Source: Carya illinoinensis (Eukaryota; Streptophyta; Magnoliopsida; Fagales; Juglandaceae). Taken from it: a stretch of 64,000 nt of DNA. Positions 10,016 to 23,340 of this stretch are shown here, in pieces. Positions within the stretch are counted from its first letter, which is position 1; each line of letters opens with the position of its first letter. The stretch covers positions 13,150,501-13,214,500 of the forward strand of contig NC_056753.1 in NCBI RefSeq assembly GCF_018687715.1, given 5' to 3'. The translations under genes and the position numbers were made by a program. The notes under the pieces were generated by a model. It did no database searches. It worked only from the letters and a program-made list of their open reading frames with translations, and was not told where the DNA came from.

Positions 10016-12842
10016 ATGGACATCTTATTTGTGCATGTGTGTATAAAAATCACAGCGGAAAAAGTATAAGGTACTAGTAAGAAAATAGAAACATGAGAAA
10101 AAGAGATTTATACATAACTCGCCCATCAATGACATTATTCATAAGTCACATCCATATCATCAGTTAAATATTACAAACTAAGATTTCTTCATCGCCTAAC
10201 ACAATTTGTTCTTAACCATAAATTGTTCGTCACCCAATACAAATGAAATTGGTGATTATACAAAAGATTGAATTCTTAAACGGGAACAAGCCCCATACTA
10301 ATTCTCGAGCTGCACTTGTTTACCTTCTTTGAAGTATCCTCCTAGCCTACATCTGATCAAAATCTACAGTTTTGAGGAGTGAAACTGTTGTGGGATTACC
10401 ATGGTGAGATTTCAATAAACCTCATAAAGTTAAAACCCAAGATAACAACTGTTAATGTAAGAAATGGTTATAAATATGCATGCATAAATCTCAAATAAAT
10501 AACAAGGGAAAATCACATATGTGGTGCCCTCGCTCCTCAGTAAAGCATTCGACGAGGATTTTTAGTGCTAGGGGTGCCACCTGGTCGGCAACAACCTGAA
10601 TCTCACTCTAGCTAAGTGCATATTCTAGATTTATACTTATGCTAGGTGAAAAATATTGCAGTAAAATAAATAAAAGATGCAGTGCACCTAGCATGCATCT
10701 AACATTATGTAATATTCGCAACGGATAATTTTTTTCTTTGAGCAATACACAATTTACTAGAAGCTATGTCCCTAAATATAACGTAATCTATACTATTCAC
10801 ATAACTAAAAGTCTCATATTGGTTCCAATCAGTCTGTAACAAAAGAAGCATAGTACTGTAATTTATAACTCCTTAGCTATAGATAGACATAATTCTAGTC
10901 TCAGTGGCAAGCTGCTTCCACAACTCCACTATCAAGTTCAAAAGTGATATTCAAAAACAGAGTATCCTCTCTCTCAATCTCCCTAAGGCTCCTTCCCCGG
11001 TTCACTCGACATCCTCCGGGAAATCATGCGCTTTTCTTTTTCTTCCTAACACATCATCTACCATTCATGGGAAATGATAGTTTAGACTACCAAGTGAGAT
11101 TTGTTTATAAATCTCAAGAAGTAAGCTACTAAGCTACCAACAGTATATATATGCATTCATGATAGTAAAATCACATGGATGCATACTGGCATGAACGTGA
11201 ACATGCGTTACATGACTTCGCAAATAGCATAATAGGTACTTGACTTGAAAATAACATGATTGCACATGGACATGTTATGACTGAAATTAACTTGACTTAA
11301 CGTGAACATAACGTGACTGGACTTGAACATGACATACTTGCTCGTGTAACTGAATTCCTACCTTTTGATTGAGAATAGGAGTATTGAGGCAACTTGCACG
11401 CCTTCACACCCTTTATATTATGACATATTTTATTCCTTCACTATAGTACCTAGCAGCACTTATGCCTTCATCGCGGTACCGGGTAGATCGTATACTCCTT
11501 GACCATAATACAATTTAGCTTGATAAATATTTCATGCTTGACTCAAAATATTTCATGATAGACTCCTATGCTTCATGATATGGTAATCGTGACATGTGAC
11601 AGATGTTCACGATCTATTCTTATAATTACATGGCATGGGATAACATTGTAATCATGGTAATCATATAACTAAATATCATGGCATGGCATAACATTGTAAT
11701 CGTGGCCAACATATATCTAAATATCCTAGCATAACATTATACTCATGGCAATCATATAACTAACTACATGGCATGTCATAACATTATAATCATGGCAATC
11801 ATACAACTAAAATACATGGGATTCATGTCATGTAACTATTAAACATGTATCAGATAACCAATGACGTGGCATGCAATATTATAATAAATGCGGTAAGCAT
11901 AAGTGACATAAATATAATTAATGGTAGTCTTACCACCGCACATATCTAAGTATCCCAAGAGTAAGTCAAAAACTAACTTACAGATTTTTTACATAAAGCG
12001 AAAGCATAACGTGAAAAGGTGTGAACTAAAACGAGATATTTAAGGATAACGACTCTCACTAAGTACTTAGAAATATAAAAATTCACTAATTTATAACAAA
12101 ATTACCATTTTATCTACTTGTGAAAAATGATGATTTTGCCTTGAAATTAAGGATTTTGCATTCTAATTCTAAATCTTACTAAAATGTACATTCCTTATAT
12201 AAATTTTGTCCTAAATCCAGTTTTCAACTTTGTAAAATCATGAAAAACTCTTTATAAAAACTATTAACATGCAACACATCCAAACCTAACTTGCATATTA
12301 ACATGTTAACTCTTTACTATAAAAATATTTACCCAATATTTCATCGAAAACCTTGTCAAAATATCAAAGTTTCATACAAACATCCAGGTTGTCGCCTAGT
12401 ATACCCTTGTCATGCTCAAACCAATTTTTCACTAATATTTTTCACTAATCAAACCTCCATGAAAAATTACACCAAATATATCAATGGAAACTAGACTTAA
12501 ATAAAAACAAAATATATGAAGAAAATCTCATGAGAATTGATTACGTCCAAACTATTATGCAGTCGGTATAGTATAGTTCAAGGTGTTGATTCACGAGGAG
12601 TCGGAAGAAACACTACAAGACGCAAGCTTAAAGGAAAATATTAAATGACAATATGAAGAGAATATGAAAATTCTACCTATAGTACGTAATTAAAATGATA
12701 TTAGGGCACAAATAAAGAGGTAAGTAAAGCTTCAAACTTCAATCCATCGGATCCAATACTCTAACTTTTTCAATCCAAACTATATACACAATTAAGAATT
12801 ATAGCACCAAATTTTTAATTGGAAGATATGACGTTATGTTCA
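10016..12842 (-). mobile_element. Degenerate minus-strand LTR-like sequence, no genes
   Basis: AT-rich, no convincing reading frame. Several words read as the reverse complement of chromovirus LTR sequence: AATCACAGCGGA near 10050 (compare TTATCCGCTGCGTG in copy 1), CCATGGTGAGATTT near 10400, and short 'CATGGCATAACATTRTAATCATGG' repeats at 11560-11830. I infer an old LTR of a related family into which the solo LTR at 12843 later inserted. The boundary and family are uncertain. Confidence 0.4.
11560..11830 (+). repeat. Imperfect tandem repeats with a CATGGCATAACATTGTAATCATGG-type core
   Basis: The core and a flanking ATCATATAACTAA word recur about five times with a 45-60 bp spacing and substitutions. 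Non-coding. Confidence 0.75.
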
Positions 12843-14820
12843 TGTGACGCCCCCAAATCCCACGTACGGACACGTGGGAATCGAGACGTCGGGATGATGA
12901 CAACACGGGTCACCATCCTATCGCCAAGTGCCAAGTATGTGTACATGCAACAAGTGTGTAAATAAAAACACACAGCGGATAAATAAAGTCTTATAACTAA
13001 GTACCATGATTTTTCTTTGTTTACTACAAACCCGATTAAAACATACATAATAAAATATTACAAGCCACAAATATTGTTTCAACACCAAACTACAAGGCAT
13101 GAAACTCCAAATCAATACTCCGGCGGAGCCGCCTCCTCGGGCTCAGCCTCCTCCTCCTCCTCGACCTCTGCATCAAAATCTAAGGTACCAAAATGGTGCC
13201 GCAGGTAAGTAAAGATCCAAATGCCACAAGATAAAAACATATTAAACTCAACAATATGCATGAAAGAATGCCAAATGCACATATCCCATAAAACCACATT
13301 TTTCCCACGCACGCCAAAGATCCCATTTGGCCCCAAAAACAACATATTACTTTCCAACTCACGCCAAAAGTCTCATTTGGCCCAAATCCAATTCAATTCA
13401 ATATCCAATTATCCGAATGCACCATGACCTCCCCTAGGGGTCATCCGCACCCCCTGGCTCCCATCGTCACACCACGGGTAACGACCATGCGTGTGACTTC
13501 GTAACGAGCGATGCCCAGTTCCGCGCCCCGCGCGTACGTAGCCAAGCATCCTTTAGCCCTCGCCAGCAAAGGCCACGGAGTCGGTACGAGAGCATTACCA
13601 TCTCGCTCGCTCCCGTTGTCGCCCAACGATAACCCAGGGGACGTCACTCAGTATATTATGCTCCCGAGTGACCAGAGGAGCTCCACCGAGACAATACCCC
13701 ATCTCGGCTTGGGGTCGTGATACACACGCACCCGAAAATCCGTTTACACAAATAACACCGGTTTTTCTCAATTTAATAAATGCTAATGAATGCATCATGC
13801 AATGCACACCTCAAGATACAAATCATCCAACCAACTCACAAAATCAACAATAACAAACAACTCTATCCTCAATCCACCAGACCCCCGACTCCTCGGATTC
13901 AGTCTAGAATTAACCAACCAGTCAAAGAATTTATTGTAAAAGCAATAATATATTTAAATCTAAAATAGAGTTTGGAAAATACTTACAGCGCTATAAGATA
14001 TTTTTTGAAGGATCAAGACGTTGCAAACGACAGGGAAAAAGCAACGTAACAGTGTAAAATACACTATGGCCGTGGGTTGTAAAATACCCACTTTCAAACG
14101 GGGACAAACCAAGACTTGGAATTGATAGGGAATGGCCTAGAGATATTTATGAAGTTAATGGAAGTGAGTTTTGGCCGTGGGTGGTGGTGGAAATGGCTGT
14201 GGAAGTGAAAAAAAAGGACAAATCGGAGTTGAGCTCGTGGGAGCTGCTCCGGCAACGGATCGGGGCCGGAAATGGGTGGTTTAGGACGGCAAGAGGTAGG
14301 TGATGAAGTGGTGAAAAGATAGTGGCCGGAGGTGGAGCGACGGCGGCGGAAATGCACAAAAACCATTCGGCTTAGATGGGCTCTCGGCGGCAAACGGTGG
14401 CTCGGATGGAGGTGAAACTTGGTGGGGTGGTTCACCGGCCGGAGGGGGAAGTTTCTGGGCTGAGAATGAAACCGATGACAGAGGAGAGAGAGAGAGAACG
14501 TGCTGCGCGCGGGAGGAAGAAGAAGGAAGAAAGAAAAAGAAGAAAAAAATAAAAGAAGGAAAGGAAAAGAGAAAGGAAAAAGAGAAAAGAAAAAGAAAAG
14601 ATTGGGAAAAGAAATGAGGTCCAATCCTCACCTCCGGAGTCCAAAAACTGATCCGACGAAAACAATTTTAAAAATTATAAAACGACTGAAATAAATTAAA
14701 CACCACATCAAACTAAAATAAATCCAATTAAAATACAATAATTTAAAATAAAAGAACTAATATATTAATTAAATTAAAATACTCATTCAGTGAAAATACA
14801 CGTAAAAACGGGGTATTACA
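12843..14820 (-). mobile_element. Solo LTR, chromovirus (Tekay/Del-like) family, copy 2
   Basis: 1978-bp LTR on the minus strand, with ends TGTGACGCCCCC at 12843 and GGGGTATTACA ending 14820. Perfect 5-bp target duplications GTTCA flank it (12838-12842 and 14821-14825). It has the same module order as copy 1: pyrimidine-rich leader (purine-rich on the + strand, about 14480-14620), GC-rich stretch, donor-like GTAAGT (ACTTAC at 13981), acidic-repeat-like GAGGAG tract and G-box palindrome near 12860. It lacks the hairpin trio of copies 1 and 4. No internal domain. Confidence 0.93.
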
Positions 14821-15199
14821 GTTCATCTACTTTCTCAAATTTAATTCTAGAATCTATTCCACTCTTTACAAACCACAGTTTTCATATATAAAAATAAGTA
14901 TCAAATCTAGAGACGACACTATGTTGACAAACAATAGTGTAGCAAGAGATCACATCAATGGCATGAAAAACTTATTTAAGTCACAATCACATATTCATAA
15001 TCATATAGCTTATGAAAAACCATAGCAAGATTTAATATAATTGTCCCAAACTTACCAAAATCCAAAACAAATAGAGGAATTCAATCCAAGAATCTTAAAC
15101 CAATTCCTCCTAGAATCTTAAACAATAAAACTTAATCTATGAATTGAAATAAAGTAAAAGTATTTTCACTAATCAATTTCCATACTAGGCTTTACCCAA
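14821..15199. other. AT-rich stretch, nothing recognised
   Basis: Flank of solo LTR copy 2. No reading frame, RNA gene or repeat is supported. Probably more of the same old element as 15200-15836. Confidence 0.3.
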
Positions 15200-15836
15200 G
15201 ATTTAGTTCTTCATGGAAGAACTCAAAAAGTACAAAAAAATAAAATATTTCTCTCTTTTGATCTGCCTCTTGTGCCTCTCCTCCCCCTCAATTTTGTGCT
15301 AATAATATACTTATATAGGGTAGGAAATAAACCCTAATGTCTTCATGATTGCTGCATAAAAGATAACCTAAATTTTAGGACTAATCTTAGCAGCCATGTA
15401 CATGCTTCAAGAGTTCGAATTTAGAAATCCTTATTAGAAACTAACTTATAGCCCTTTAAGATAGCTTTCCAAATCATCAAGAATTGCATCAATCATTAAT
15501 GTGAGTGGAAATTTACAATTAAAATACTAAAGTATGTCCAGATTGTCTCCTAGCTAATTTCAGACTTAGACTTCTTGCGGTTTCCTTTTGTGATTTTTCT
15601 CTTGATCCAAATTGCTCTCAAACCCCATGAAAGTCCTCCTTTGAATTTGACTGGGCTTTGACTTGCTCTTTTATAGACTCTAAATATTAAATATAAAAAT
15701 CTACTTAGGAGTATCTCAAAGTAAATAGAAACTCAATTCAAGAATACACATTGATTTCTATAATTTCTATTCACATTTTAGCATTTTAATTCTAATAGTA
15801 GGGCATTTAGAGTGCACTTTCATACACTCATCAAGA
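15200..15836 (-). mobile_element. Diverged partial copy of the LTR family at 41818-43173
   Basis: Collinear with 42570-43170: shared landmarks include TGCCTCTTGTGCCTCTCC, TTTTGTGCTAATRATAT, GGACTMATCTTRGCAGC, GCTTCAAGAGTTCGARTTTAGAAATCC and TAGGGYATTTAGAGT. The complete copy at 41818-43173 has a 5-bp target duplication, so this is a second, older and incomplete copy. On the minus strand a TATATAAGTATATTA stretch near 15310 could be a TATA region. Confidence 0.75.
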
Positions 15837-17348
15837 ATCGACTTACAAAGGCTTCGAAAAAATTGAGTAAGAACTACCAAGAAAACTACTTGAAGACTCT
15901 CTCTCTTAGGTTCTCTCTTGAAAATGGATTGTAAATGCAAATTCTAAAGTGTAAAAGGCAAGAGGTGTGATATACATGGTGGATGGCTGACACGAGGGTG
16001 GCTAAATGACCTTTGGATGGGAGGTTGGCAACCAAAAATGGGGGGACAAGGGGCTGTACAACTACTATTGGCAGCAACAAACTCTGATTGAGTGGATGGC
16101 TTAGGCTTTGGCTAGGTTTCTTGTCATCCATCAAATGACTATTGGGGGCTGAAATGAGTGGTGGTATTAGCCCTTGTCTAGGCCTTGGAAGGGGGAACAA
16201 ACTTCCTCAAGAATCCTCCCATGGTGGTGACTTTTAGTGGGGGCCAAAGATGGGTCTTACCAATGTGCTCAATTTTTGGGTTTAATGGGATTCCTTTTGG
16301 GTTTCGGTTGGGTTCAAGCCCAAATCTAAATTTTCTTGGCCTAATGTGATGATGAAGATGTAATAGAGTGATTATGGGTGCATGAGTAAGAAATTGAGTG
16401 ATTAATAGCATATGGAAGTGATTAATCTAAGTGTTTGACTACTTAATAAAAAAAAACTGGGCCACAAAGGTTTGAAATCATGGTTTAGGGTTTTGGCCAT
16501 CATGAGGGTTTAGGGGTTTCAACTGAAATAAAATTGTTTGGGGTTTCACTAGGTTTGGAGCTATCTTTGGGTTGGTCAAAAAGTGTTTTGGGTGGTTGGA
16601 ATGGGTTTGCATAGGTGGTACAATCACATTGCTTGATTTGCATTCATTCCATCACACTTAACTCACTAAGTGACAAGTGTCCTAGTACTATTCCAGTGAA
16701 TGGTTAGGAATGTGCTAAGTAGGTTGGGCTCCAACTCTGGTTGGAGTCAAGGTCAAAATGCACTCCAACTCCGACTCTCCGACTCTGATCAGAGTTCAGA
16801 GTTTGGAGTTAGAGCTCGAGATTCCGATCGGAGTTGAAGTGGGCTTAATCTATTGGGCCCTAATCAGATTCGAGGGCCAATCTGAAACACAGATTGGCCC
16901 ACCCTTGTTAAAAAATATAAAAAAATACAAAAAAATGTAAAAAAATAATTAATAAAATTTAAAATACTGTAAAAAATTAGTTAAAGAGCTAAAATTTAAA
17001 TACAATAACTAAATCACATACAATACAAAAATAGGTGATTTAATGTATGCAAACAAAAAATTTAAATTTAAAACTGCAGATTCACAATAAATTTAAATTT
17101 ACAACACCAAAATATAAATAATGTCATAGATTTGATTCAAATAGTCATAGTCCCGCATTGGTCCTAACAGTCCATGCATTTGAGTCGATGACTTGATAGT
17201 GATTTCCTGTATGAAGTTTTACTGATAAGATGCACTATCTTTTATTTAGTCATTTAACTATAGACTTCTAAACCATCAGCCAAGTGATAAATGACATAAA
17301 AGAGGACACATTATGAAGTCACCTCCACCTCTAACTTTGGCGAGTTTT
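15837..17348. other. Unclassified AT-rich region without genes
   Basis: No ORF shows recognisable protein similarity. Around 16725-16850 there is a cluster of GACTCC/GGAGTT words in both orientations, giving a partly self-complementary block. 16910-17000 is rich in AAAAAATAT runs. Neither is enough for a family name. Confidence 0.3.
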
Positions 17349-17544
17349 TGTAACAACCCCTCCCTAAAAATGGGATGAGTTGCTACATTTCATCCTGCAT
17401 TTTTTTGTTTTTTTTTAGAAATAATGACCCAATAGTTCATCAAGAGACCTAAATCCCTTTTCTAAATCTTAGAAAAGGGACCTTCCCATTTTCTTCTATA
17501 TTTCAAAGTTCAAAATAACCTGTTTGTCAAAACATAGGATAGTC
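17349..17544 (-). mobile_element. End of an old minus-strand LTR (family of 4550-7383), left part
   Basis: Begins TGTAACAACCCC, close to the reverse complement of the GGGGTTGTGACA end of the element at 4550-7383. It is split by the solo LTR at 17545 and continues at 19773, where similarity to that family is clearer. Confidence 0.5.
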
Positions 17545-19772
17545 TGTGACGCCCCCAATTCCCACGTACGGACACGTGGAAATCGAAGCATCGGGATGAT
17601 GACAACAAGTGTACAATAAAAACACGCAGCGGATAATAAAAGTCTTATAACTAAGTACCAGAATTTTTTGTTTAATACAAACCCGTTTAAAACATACATA
17701 ATAAAATATTACAAGTCTCAAATATTGTTTCAAACCAAACTATAAGGCATAAAAACTCCAAATCAAAACTCTGGCGGAGCCGCCTCCTCGGGCTCAACCT
17801 CCTCCTCCTCCTCGACATCTGCATCAAAATCTACGGTATCAAAATGGTGCTGCAGGTAAGTAACATTCCAAACGCCACAAGATAAAAACATATTAAACTC
17901 AAACAATATGCATGAAAGAATGCCAAATGCACATATCCCATAAATCCACATTTTTCCACGCACGCCAAAAGTCCCATTTGGCCCCAAAAACATATTACCC
18001 TCCAACTCACACCAAAAGTCTCATTTGGCCCAAATCCAAAATCAATTCAATATCCAATTATCCGAATGCACCATGACCTCCCCTAGGGGTCATCCGCACA
18101 CCCTGGCTCTCATCGTCACACCACGGGTAACGACCATGTGTGTGACTTCGTAACGAGTGATGCCCAGTTCCACGCCCCGCGCGTACGTAGCCAAGCATCC
18201 TCTAGCCCTAGCTAGCAAAGGGCCACGGAGTCGGTACGAGAGCGTTACCATCCTGCCCGCTCCCGTTGTTGCCCAGCAACAACCCAGGGGACGTCACTCA
18301 GTATATTACCCTCCCAAGTGACCAGAGGAGCTCCACCGAGATAATACCCCATGCTTGGGGTCGTGATACACACGCACCCGAAAATCCATTTACACTGATA
18401 AAACCAATATTTCTCAATTTAATACATGCACATGAATGTACCATGCAACGCACACCTCTAGATACAATTTATCAACAAATCACAACATCAACAACAACCA
18501 AACAACTCCGTCCTCAAAACCATCCGACCCCCGACTCCTCGGACTCAGTCCGGAATAACCAACCAGTCAATAAATTTATTGTAAAAGCAATAATATATTT
18601 AAATCTAAAACAGAGTTTGAAAAATACTTACAGCGCTATATGATAATTTTTGAAGGATCAAGGAGCTGCAAACGGCGGAGAAAAACCAACGTAATAGTGT
18701 AAAATACACTGTGGCTGTGGGTTGTAAAATACCCATTTTTGAACGAGATCAAATGAAGACTAGGAAAGGCTAGGGTAGGGCTTAGAGGTGTTGGTGAAGC
18801 TAATGGCGGTGGTGTTTGGCTGTGGGTGGCGGCGCACGGTGGAGATCGGCCAACTTTGAGGAAAAGAGGCCGAGGGAGAGTGCGGGAAGGTGGAGGCACG
18901 ACTGGACCCGGGGAGGCTAGGGAAGACTGACCGGTGTGAGGGGAAGACAATGGTGATGGCGGTGAGGTGATGTGGTGGTTCACGGCGGCGCTACGGGGAG
19001 GAACCCGTGTGTGGAGAGAAGCCGGGTTTGTGTTATTTAAGGGGAAGGAGTGGTCGTTGTGGGTTGGGCTTCATGGTGGAGGATGCTGGGAGGTCGCCGG
19101 TGGTATGGTGAAGAGTTGGCGGTGAATGGCAGAGGCACAGCGGCTTGGGAGCAAAATGGAGTTGCGGCTTGAAGCCGTGCGTGGGGGCGATAGGTGGCGC
19201 GGGATGGGCTGAAAACAGAGGAGGAAGGTCACTGGCCAGTGGGGAACTAGGTGGGAGGGGCGGTGTGCTTCACTTCGGTGCACGGTGGCGGCTGGGCAGG
19301 CTAAAGAAAAACGAACGGAGGGAGAGGGGGGGCTGGGTCGCACGGGCTGGGGGGAAAAAGCAGGGGAGGAAAAAGAAGAAAAAGAAAGAAGAAGAAAAGA
19401 AAAAGGAGAAAAGAAAAAGGAAAGAAAGAAAGTGAGATCCAGTTCTCACATCTTGAGTCAAGAAACTGATCCAACGAAAACGACTTTAAAGGCTATAAAT
19501 CAAATAAAATAATTTAAACACCACATCAAGCTAAAATATAATAAATAACTAGTAAAAACTAACAACTAAATTTTAAATCCAAAAAAAACTAAAATAAATT
19601 ACACAGCAATTTAAAATCAAAATGATAATTAATATAAAAAAAACTCCACAAAACAAATATCACAACTAAATAAATCCAATTAAAATATAATAATTTAAAA
19701 TAAAAGAACTAATATTTTAATTAAATTAAAATACTCCTTCAGTGAAAATACATGCAAAAACGAGATGTCACA
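17545..19772 (-). mobile_element. Solo LTR, chromovirus (Tekay/Del-like) family, copy 3
   Basis: 2228-bp minus-strand LTR from TGTGACGCCCCC to GAGATGTCACA. Flanks are TAGTC (17540-17544) and CAGTC (19773-19777), a target duplication with one mismatch, which suggests an older insertion than copies 1, 2 and 4. It keeps the G-box palindrome near 17560, the GAGGAG acidic tract, the donor-like site (ACTTAC at 18626) and a purine-rich + strand tract at 19360-19430. The GC-rich middle (18760-19300) is diverged from the other copies. No internal domain. Confidence 0.88.
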
Positions 19773-21102
19773 CAGTCCCATCAATTACAAGTTAAAAACT
19801 CTAGCCATCTCTCGTGTAGAAACATCTAGCTATTTCACAAAAATACTTTCTCTCAAAATACATAACCCCAACAAGTTTACAAACCAACTAAAATAATCCA
19901 AACATCAAATAAAGATCCATCCCCAGGCTAACTCTAGTCATCTGGCTCCCCCTCCCGAGCAATGCCTTGTTCCACAGCATCTTCCTCTTCATTACCTAGA
20001 CGTTTAAAACATTAACAAAAAGGTGAGTCTAATACTCAGTAAATAGTGCACCAAGCAGTTAAAATAACTTACATCGACTATTCTTTTCTTTTGAAAGGTC
20101 ATACAAGCTTAAAATTTTTTTTAATAAACATTCATAATCAGTTTTCACTTTCCTTTGGTTGGTACATACTATTACACCTTGTGTGTTAGGGTTAGCGGTA
20201 TTTTAGACCTGATCTTTGCCCGTGGCCACAAGTTGGGAAATCCTTTAGTTAGGATAGCACCATTGGATGCACTACTAATGGGACCGATTTGACATTGCAA
20301 TTTGCCCCTTTCCTTTGGTACCATTTTCATTCCACCATTGGTCATTTACATATTTTCATACAAAAACCTCAATTTCCTTTCTTTCCTCCCTTTTTTCATA
20401 AGAATGCATTTCATGCCATACTCCATATTAAGGAAAATCACTAGTTTTTAAGAAAACATGTGCATGATAAATCTCATTATCTAAACCTTGAATGTGCATG
20501 CTTTACATCATACATATACACACATTTATAATTAATAGGATACTTAACATGGGCTACTAAGAAGGCTTATATGTCATAGACATTTAACTTTTCATCACAA
20601 GAGGCATTTGAATAAAGAAAGCATTTAGTAGAAGAAGATGTCATGTGAGAAGTATGGTCATAGATACTTACCTCCGAGCTCCACTCTTGGCTCCTTTTGA
20701 ACTTGAATAATTCCTATTGAATGAAATGGAATGAGTATATCAATATCCACTTCACACTAAGATTTACTAACCAACCATTAGCTAGATGCTTACTATAATT
20801 CCAAGAAGGAAATAAAGTACTTTCCTTAACTCCTCTTCACTTGGGGAAAATTAACTACAAAACACAACCTCAACCTATTTAACTTCCTACCATACATGGT
20901 ACTAAACCAAAACATTAAAACTCCTCATTGCAAGCATTCCAAAGAAATAAATGAAAGTGACTAATAGCATGCTTGTTGTCCATATTGAATTTTCTACATG
21001 AAAGATAGATGGAGATCATGGGTTAAGAATGTACAAATGATAGGAATTTATTTGGGAATGGAGGGAAACAAGGGGATATCAAAAATCTTGAATTTTCATC
21101 AA
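19773..21102 (-). mobile_element. Old minus-strand LTR (family of 4550-7383), right part
   Basis: The sequence near 19960-20070 (CTAGACGTTTAAAACATTAAC, AGTCTAATACTCAGTAAATAGTGCACC) is the diverged reverse complement of 6790-6860. The block with CACAAGTTGGGAAATCC and CATTGGATGCACTACTAATGG (20220-20290) mirrors 6430-6500 in the same way. It is truncated on the right by the Reina-like element. No coding sequence. Confidence 0.6.
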
Positions 21103-21855
21103 AGAGGGCATTTGACAGCTTTTTAATAACATGTGGAAACCAAATTAAAAAAAAGTGCTAAAGCTCACAAGATATGGGCCCCAAGTCTTAAGGATCAATT
21201 ACAAGATCAAGAGCCAAGAAGATCAAGGAAGCAATGGAATGATCGGTGCAATCCAATTGGGATGAAGCTAGTAAGAGCCTAACACTCAAGATGGGCTTGA
21301 AAGAAGGAGAACCAATTTTGATCCACTTGATCCAAGCTTTGGAAGACATGACTTAGAGATACCCACATATGTCTTATTTCTTATGAACAAGAGTTTTTGG
21401 GAAGGCCTTGTATTTTGGCTAAGGGCTTAATTGGAAAGTTATTATATTATTTAAACTAGGGTTTTAGAAGTAATTGTAGCACGACAGTGTTCATGCTACA
21501 ATACCAAGGCACTATTCACTTAGGGTTTTTGGGATTGTTTATTTAAACTACTTGTAGCCTCATTTGAGAAGGTCAGACATTACTGAATTTTAATTGTGAG
21601 TTGAGTTTACTCCTCTTGTTCTTGATTGAACTTTTGAACTTAATAAAGGTAAATCACAACCTTTGTGTGTTCCTCCTTGTAATATGGGTTCTTGAGGTGG
21701 GTTCTTCAACGGGTCTAGATTTTAATATAAACTAGGTTCTTGAAACGAGTTCTCAACGGGACTAGATTCTCTATCGATAGACTTGAGTTTGGTTTTCTTG
21801 GGTGTGTTTTGAAATTGATTGTGGGTTCAAGGAATTTCAATTCTGCGGGTTCACA
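21103..21855 (+). mobile_element. 5' LTR of a Reina-like Ty3/gypsy element
   Basis: About 753 bp ending TTCACA. The same sequence recurs at 24755-25490. The start is inferred from alignment with the downstream LTR, which begins TGAGGGCATTTGACAGC; here the first base is changed (AGAGGGCA). It lacks an ~80-bp stretch near 21360 that the downstream LTR keeps. Followed by a tRNA-Met-type primer site. Confidence 0.8.
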
Positions 21856-21860
21856 TCATT

Positions 21861-21873
21861 TGGTATTCAGAGC
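21861..21873 (+). other. Primer binding site, tRNA-Met type (one insertion)
   Basis: TGGTATTCAGAGC begins 5 bp after the LTR end. It matches the initiator tRNA-Met 3' end (TGGTATCAGAGC) except for one extra T. This is the expected site for minus-strand cDNA priming in this clade. Confidence 0.85.
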
Positions 21874-22689
21874 AAGGTTTCCAATCAGGTCTGATTCTAT
21901 CTTTTAATTCTTGCATCTTTAAATTTAATTCTAGGGCTTCATTGTTCTAGGGTTACAAAAAATAAAAAAGTTCTAGAAATTCATTTTTCCTAGGGCTACC
22001 AAATTACTCTATCATTTGGGTTTCGTGTTCATCATTATAGGGTGGTGAAATTCCTTATTTGAGGACTGCCAAAATTTGCACCATCTAGGGTTTGAAATTT
22101 CTAAGGTTTCTTACATCTCTAAGTTTGTCAATTGCTTAGAGTGTCGTTTCATTGATTCTCTTCTATTCTTGTCAATTTCATGTGTTTGAATAAAATTATT
22201 TGATTTTCACAATTGAAGCAATTGTTTGTGATTGAATTAGTGGAAAAAAAAAGGAAAATAAAAGAAAAGAAAAGAAAGGAAAAGAAAAATTCAAAAAAAA
22301 ATTCAAAACAAAATTTTGATCGAGCCATATCATCAAAGGGGTTTGAATATATCATTATAGTTGGTATCTTGTTTTGTAATTACTCTTTCCCTCATTTCAA
22401 TTCCTTGAGTCTCATGTCATTTTTTTCCTTCCGTGTTTCTCTGTTCTTGTTTCTTGGACCTAATTACTAGTTGGAATAAAACAAAGTTGTATTATCTTGA
22501 TTGAATTCAATTAGTTCTCAAAGAACTTGAGTGGGAAAACTCTTGAGGTAAAATGCAAGAGAGTGAGAGATCATTATCGGGAAAAAGCCAATTAAGAGTG
22601 ATACACTAGTAGAGTGCCATTACTCGAGCGTAAACACGTAAGGGAGTGTGTGAGGTTTTTACCACTAACATTCTTTTGTGGATTGCATT

Positions 22690-22952
22690 ACGATGTCTCA
22701 CACATCACTGAAGGGGATGGCAGACAATTCATACTTAGTGTTGTAGTCCATGCAACAAAAGTTTGAAAGGTTGAATTTAAAATTGGGGGAAGTGAGGGTT
22801 AGGATAGATCATCGAGATATAGTGAGTAGAAATCTACAAGGTGAGAGATATAGGAGGAGACGTGAACATGAGTATGAGAATGAAGGGCATGGTGAGTCTC
22901 TTATTGCCAAGCGTACTCTCAATACCCAAATTAAAATAGATGATATGGAGTA
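22690..22952 (+). pseudogene. Gag remnant of the Reina-like element
   Basis: Short coding remnant: MQQKFERLNLKLGEVRVRI, RDIVSRNLQGERYRRRR, HEYENEGHGES and a truncated tail. The basic and coiled N-terminal region resembles the leader of Reina-like gag proteins. The capsid core and zinc knuckle are missing, and the text passes straight into protease, so an internal deletion has removed most of gag. A TAG stands at 22951-22953. Confidence 0.6.
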
Positions 22953-22953
22953 G

Positions 22954-23340
22954 CAGAGAGAGAACATTTTTCATACTAAATGTCACATCAACAACAAGGT
23001 ATGTAGTATGATTATTGATGAGAGGAGTTGTATTAATTTGGCTAGCACTATTTTAGTTGAGAAATTGAATTTACCTACCTTGAAACACCCTAGACCATAC
23101 AAGTTGTAGTGGTTGAGTGATTGTGGGGAGGTTAGGGTAAATAAGCAAGTGCTAGTTTCTTTTTCAATTGGGAAATACCAGGATGTGGTGCTTTGTGATG
23201 TAGTGTCTATGCATGCTTACTATATTTTGTTGGGGAGAACGTGGCAGTATGATAGGAAAGTGATTCATGAAGAGTTAAGAAACATGTACAGTTTTGAAAA
23301 GGATGGAAAAACAATCAAACTTGCTCCTTTAACTCCAACA
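22954..23340 (+). pseudogene. Aspartic protease of the Reina-like element (inactive)
   Basis: Protease that would cut Gag-Pol. Signatures: NIFHTKCHINNKVCSMIID, LVEKLNLPTLKHPRPYKL, VLVSFSIGKYQDVVLCDVV and YYILLGRTWQYDRKVIH. The catalytic D-G-S triad is changed to D-E-R-S (IIDERSC), and a TAG replaces the Gln codon in KLxWLSDCGEV at 23107-23109. This copy cannot encode active enzyme. Continues into a charged linker. Confidence 0.85.

Noticed and set aside
16725..16860. GGAGTT/GACTCC-rich block as terminal inverted repeats of a DNA transposon
   Set aside because: I could not find paired ends with a flanking target duplication.
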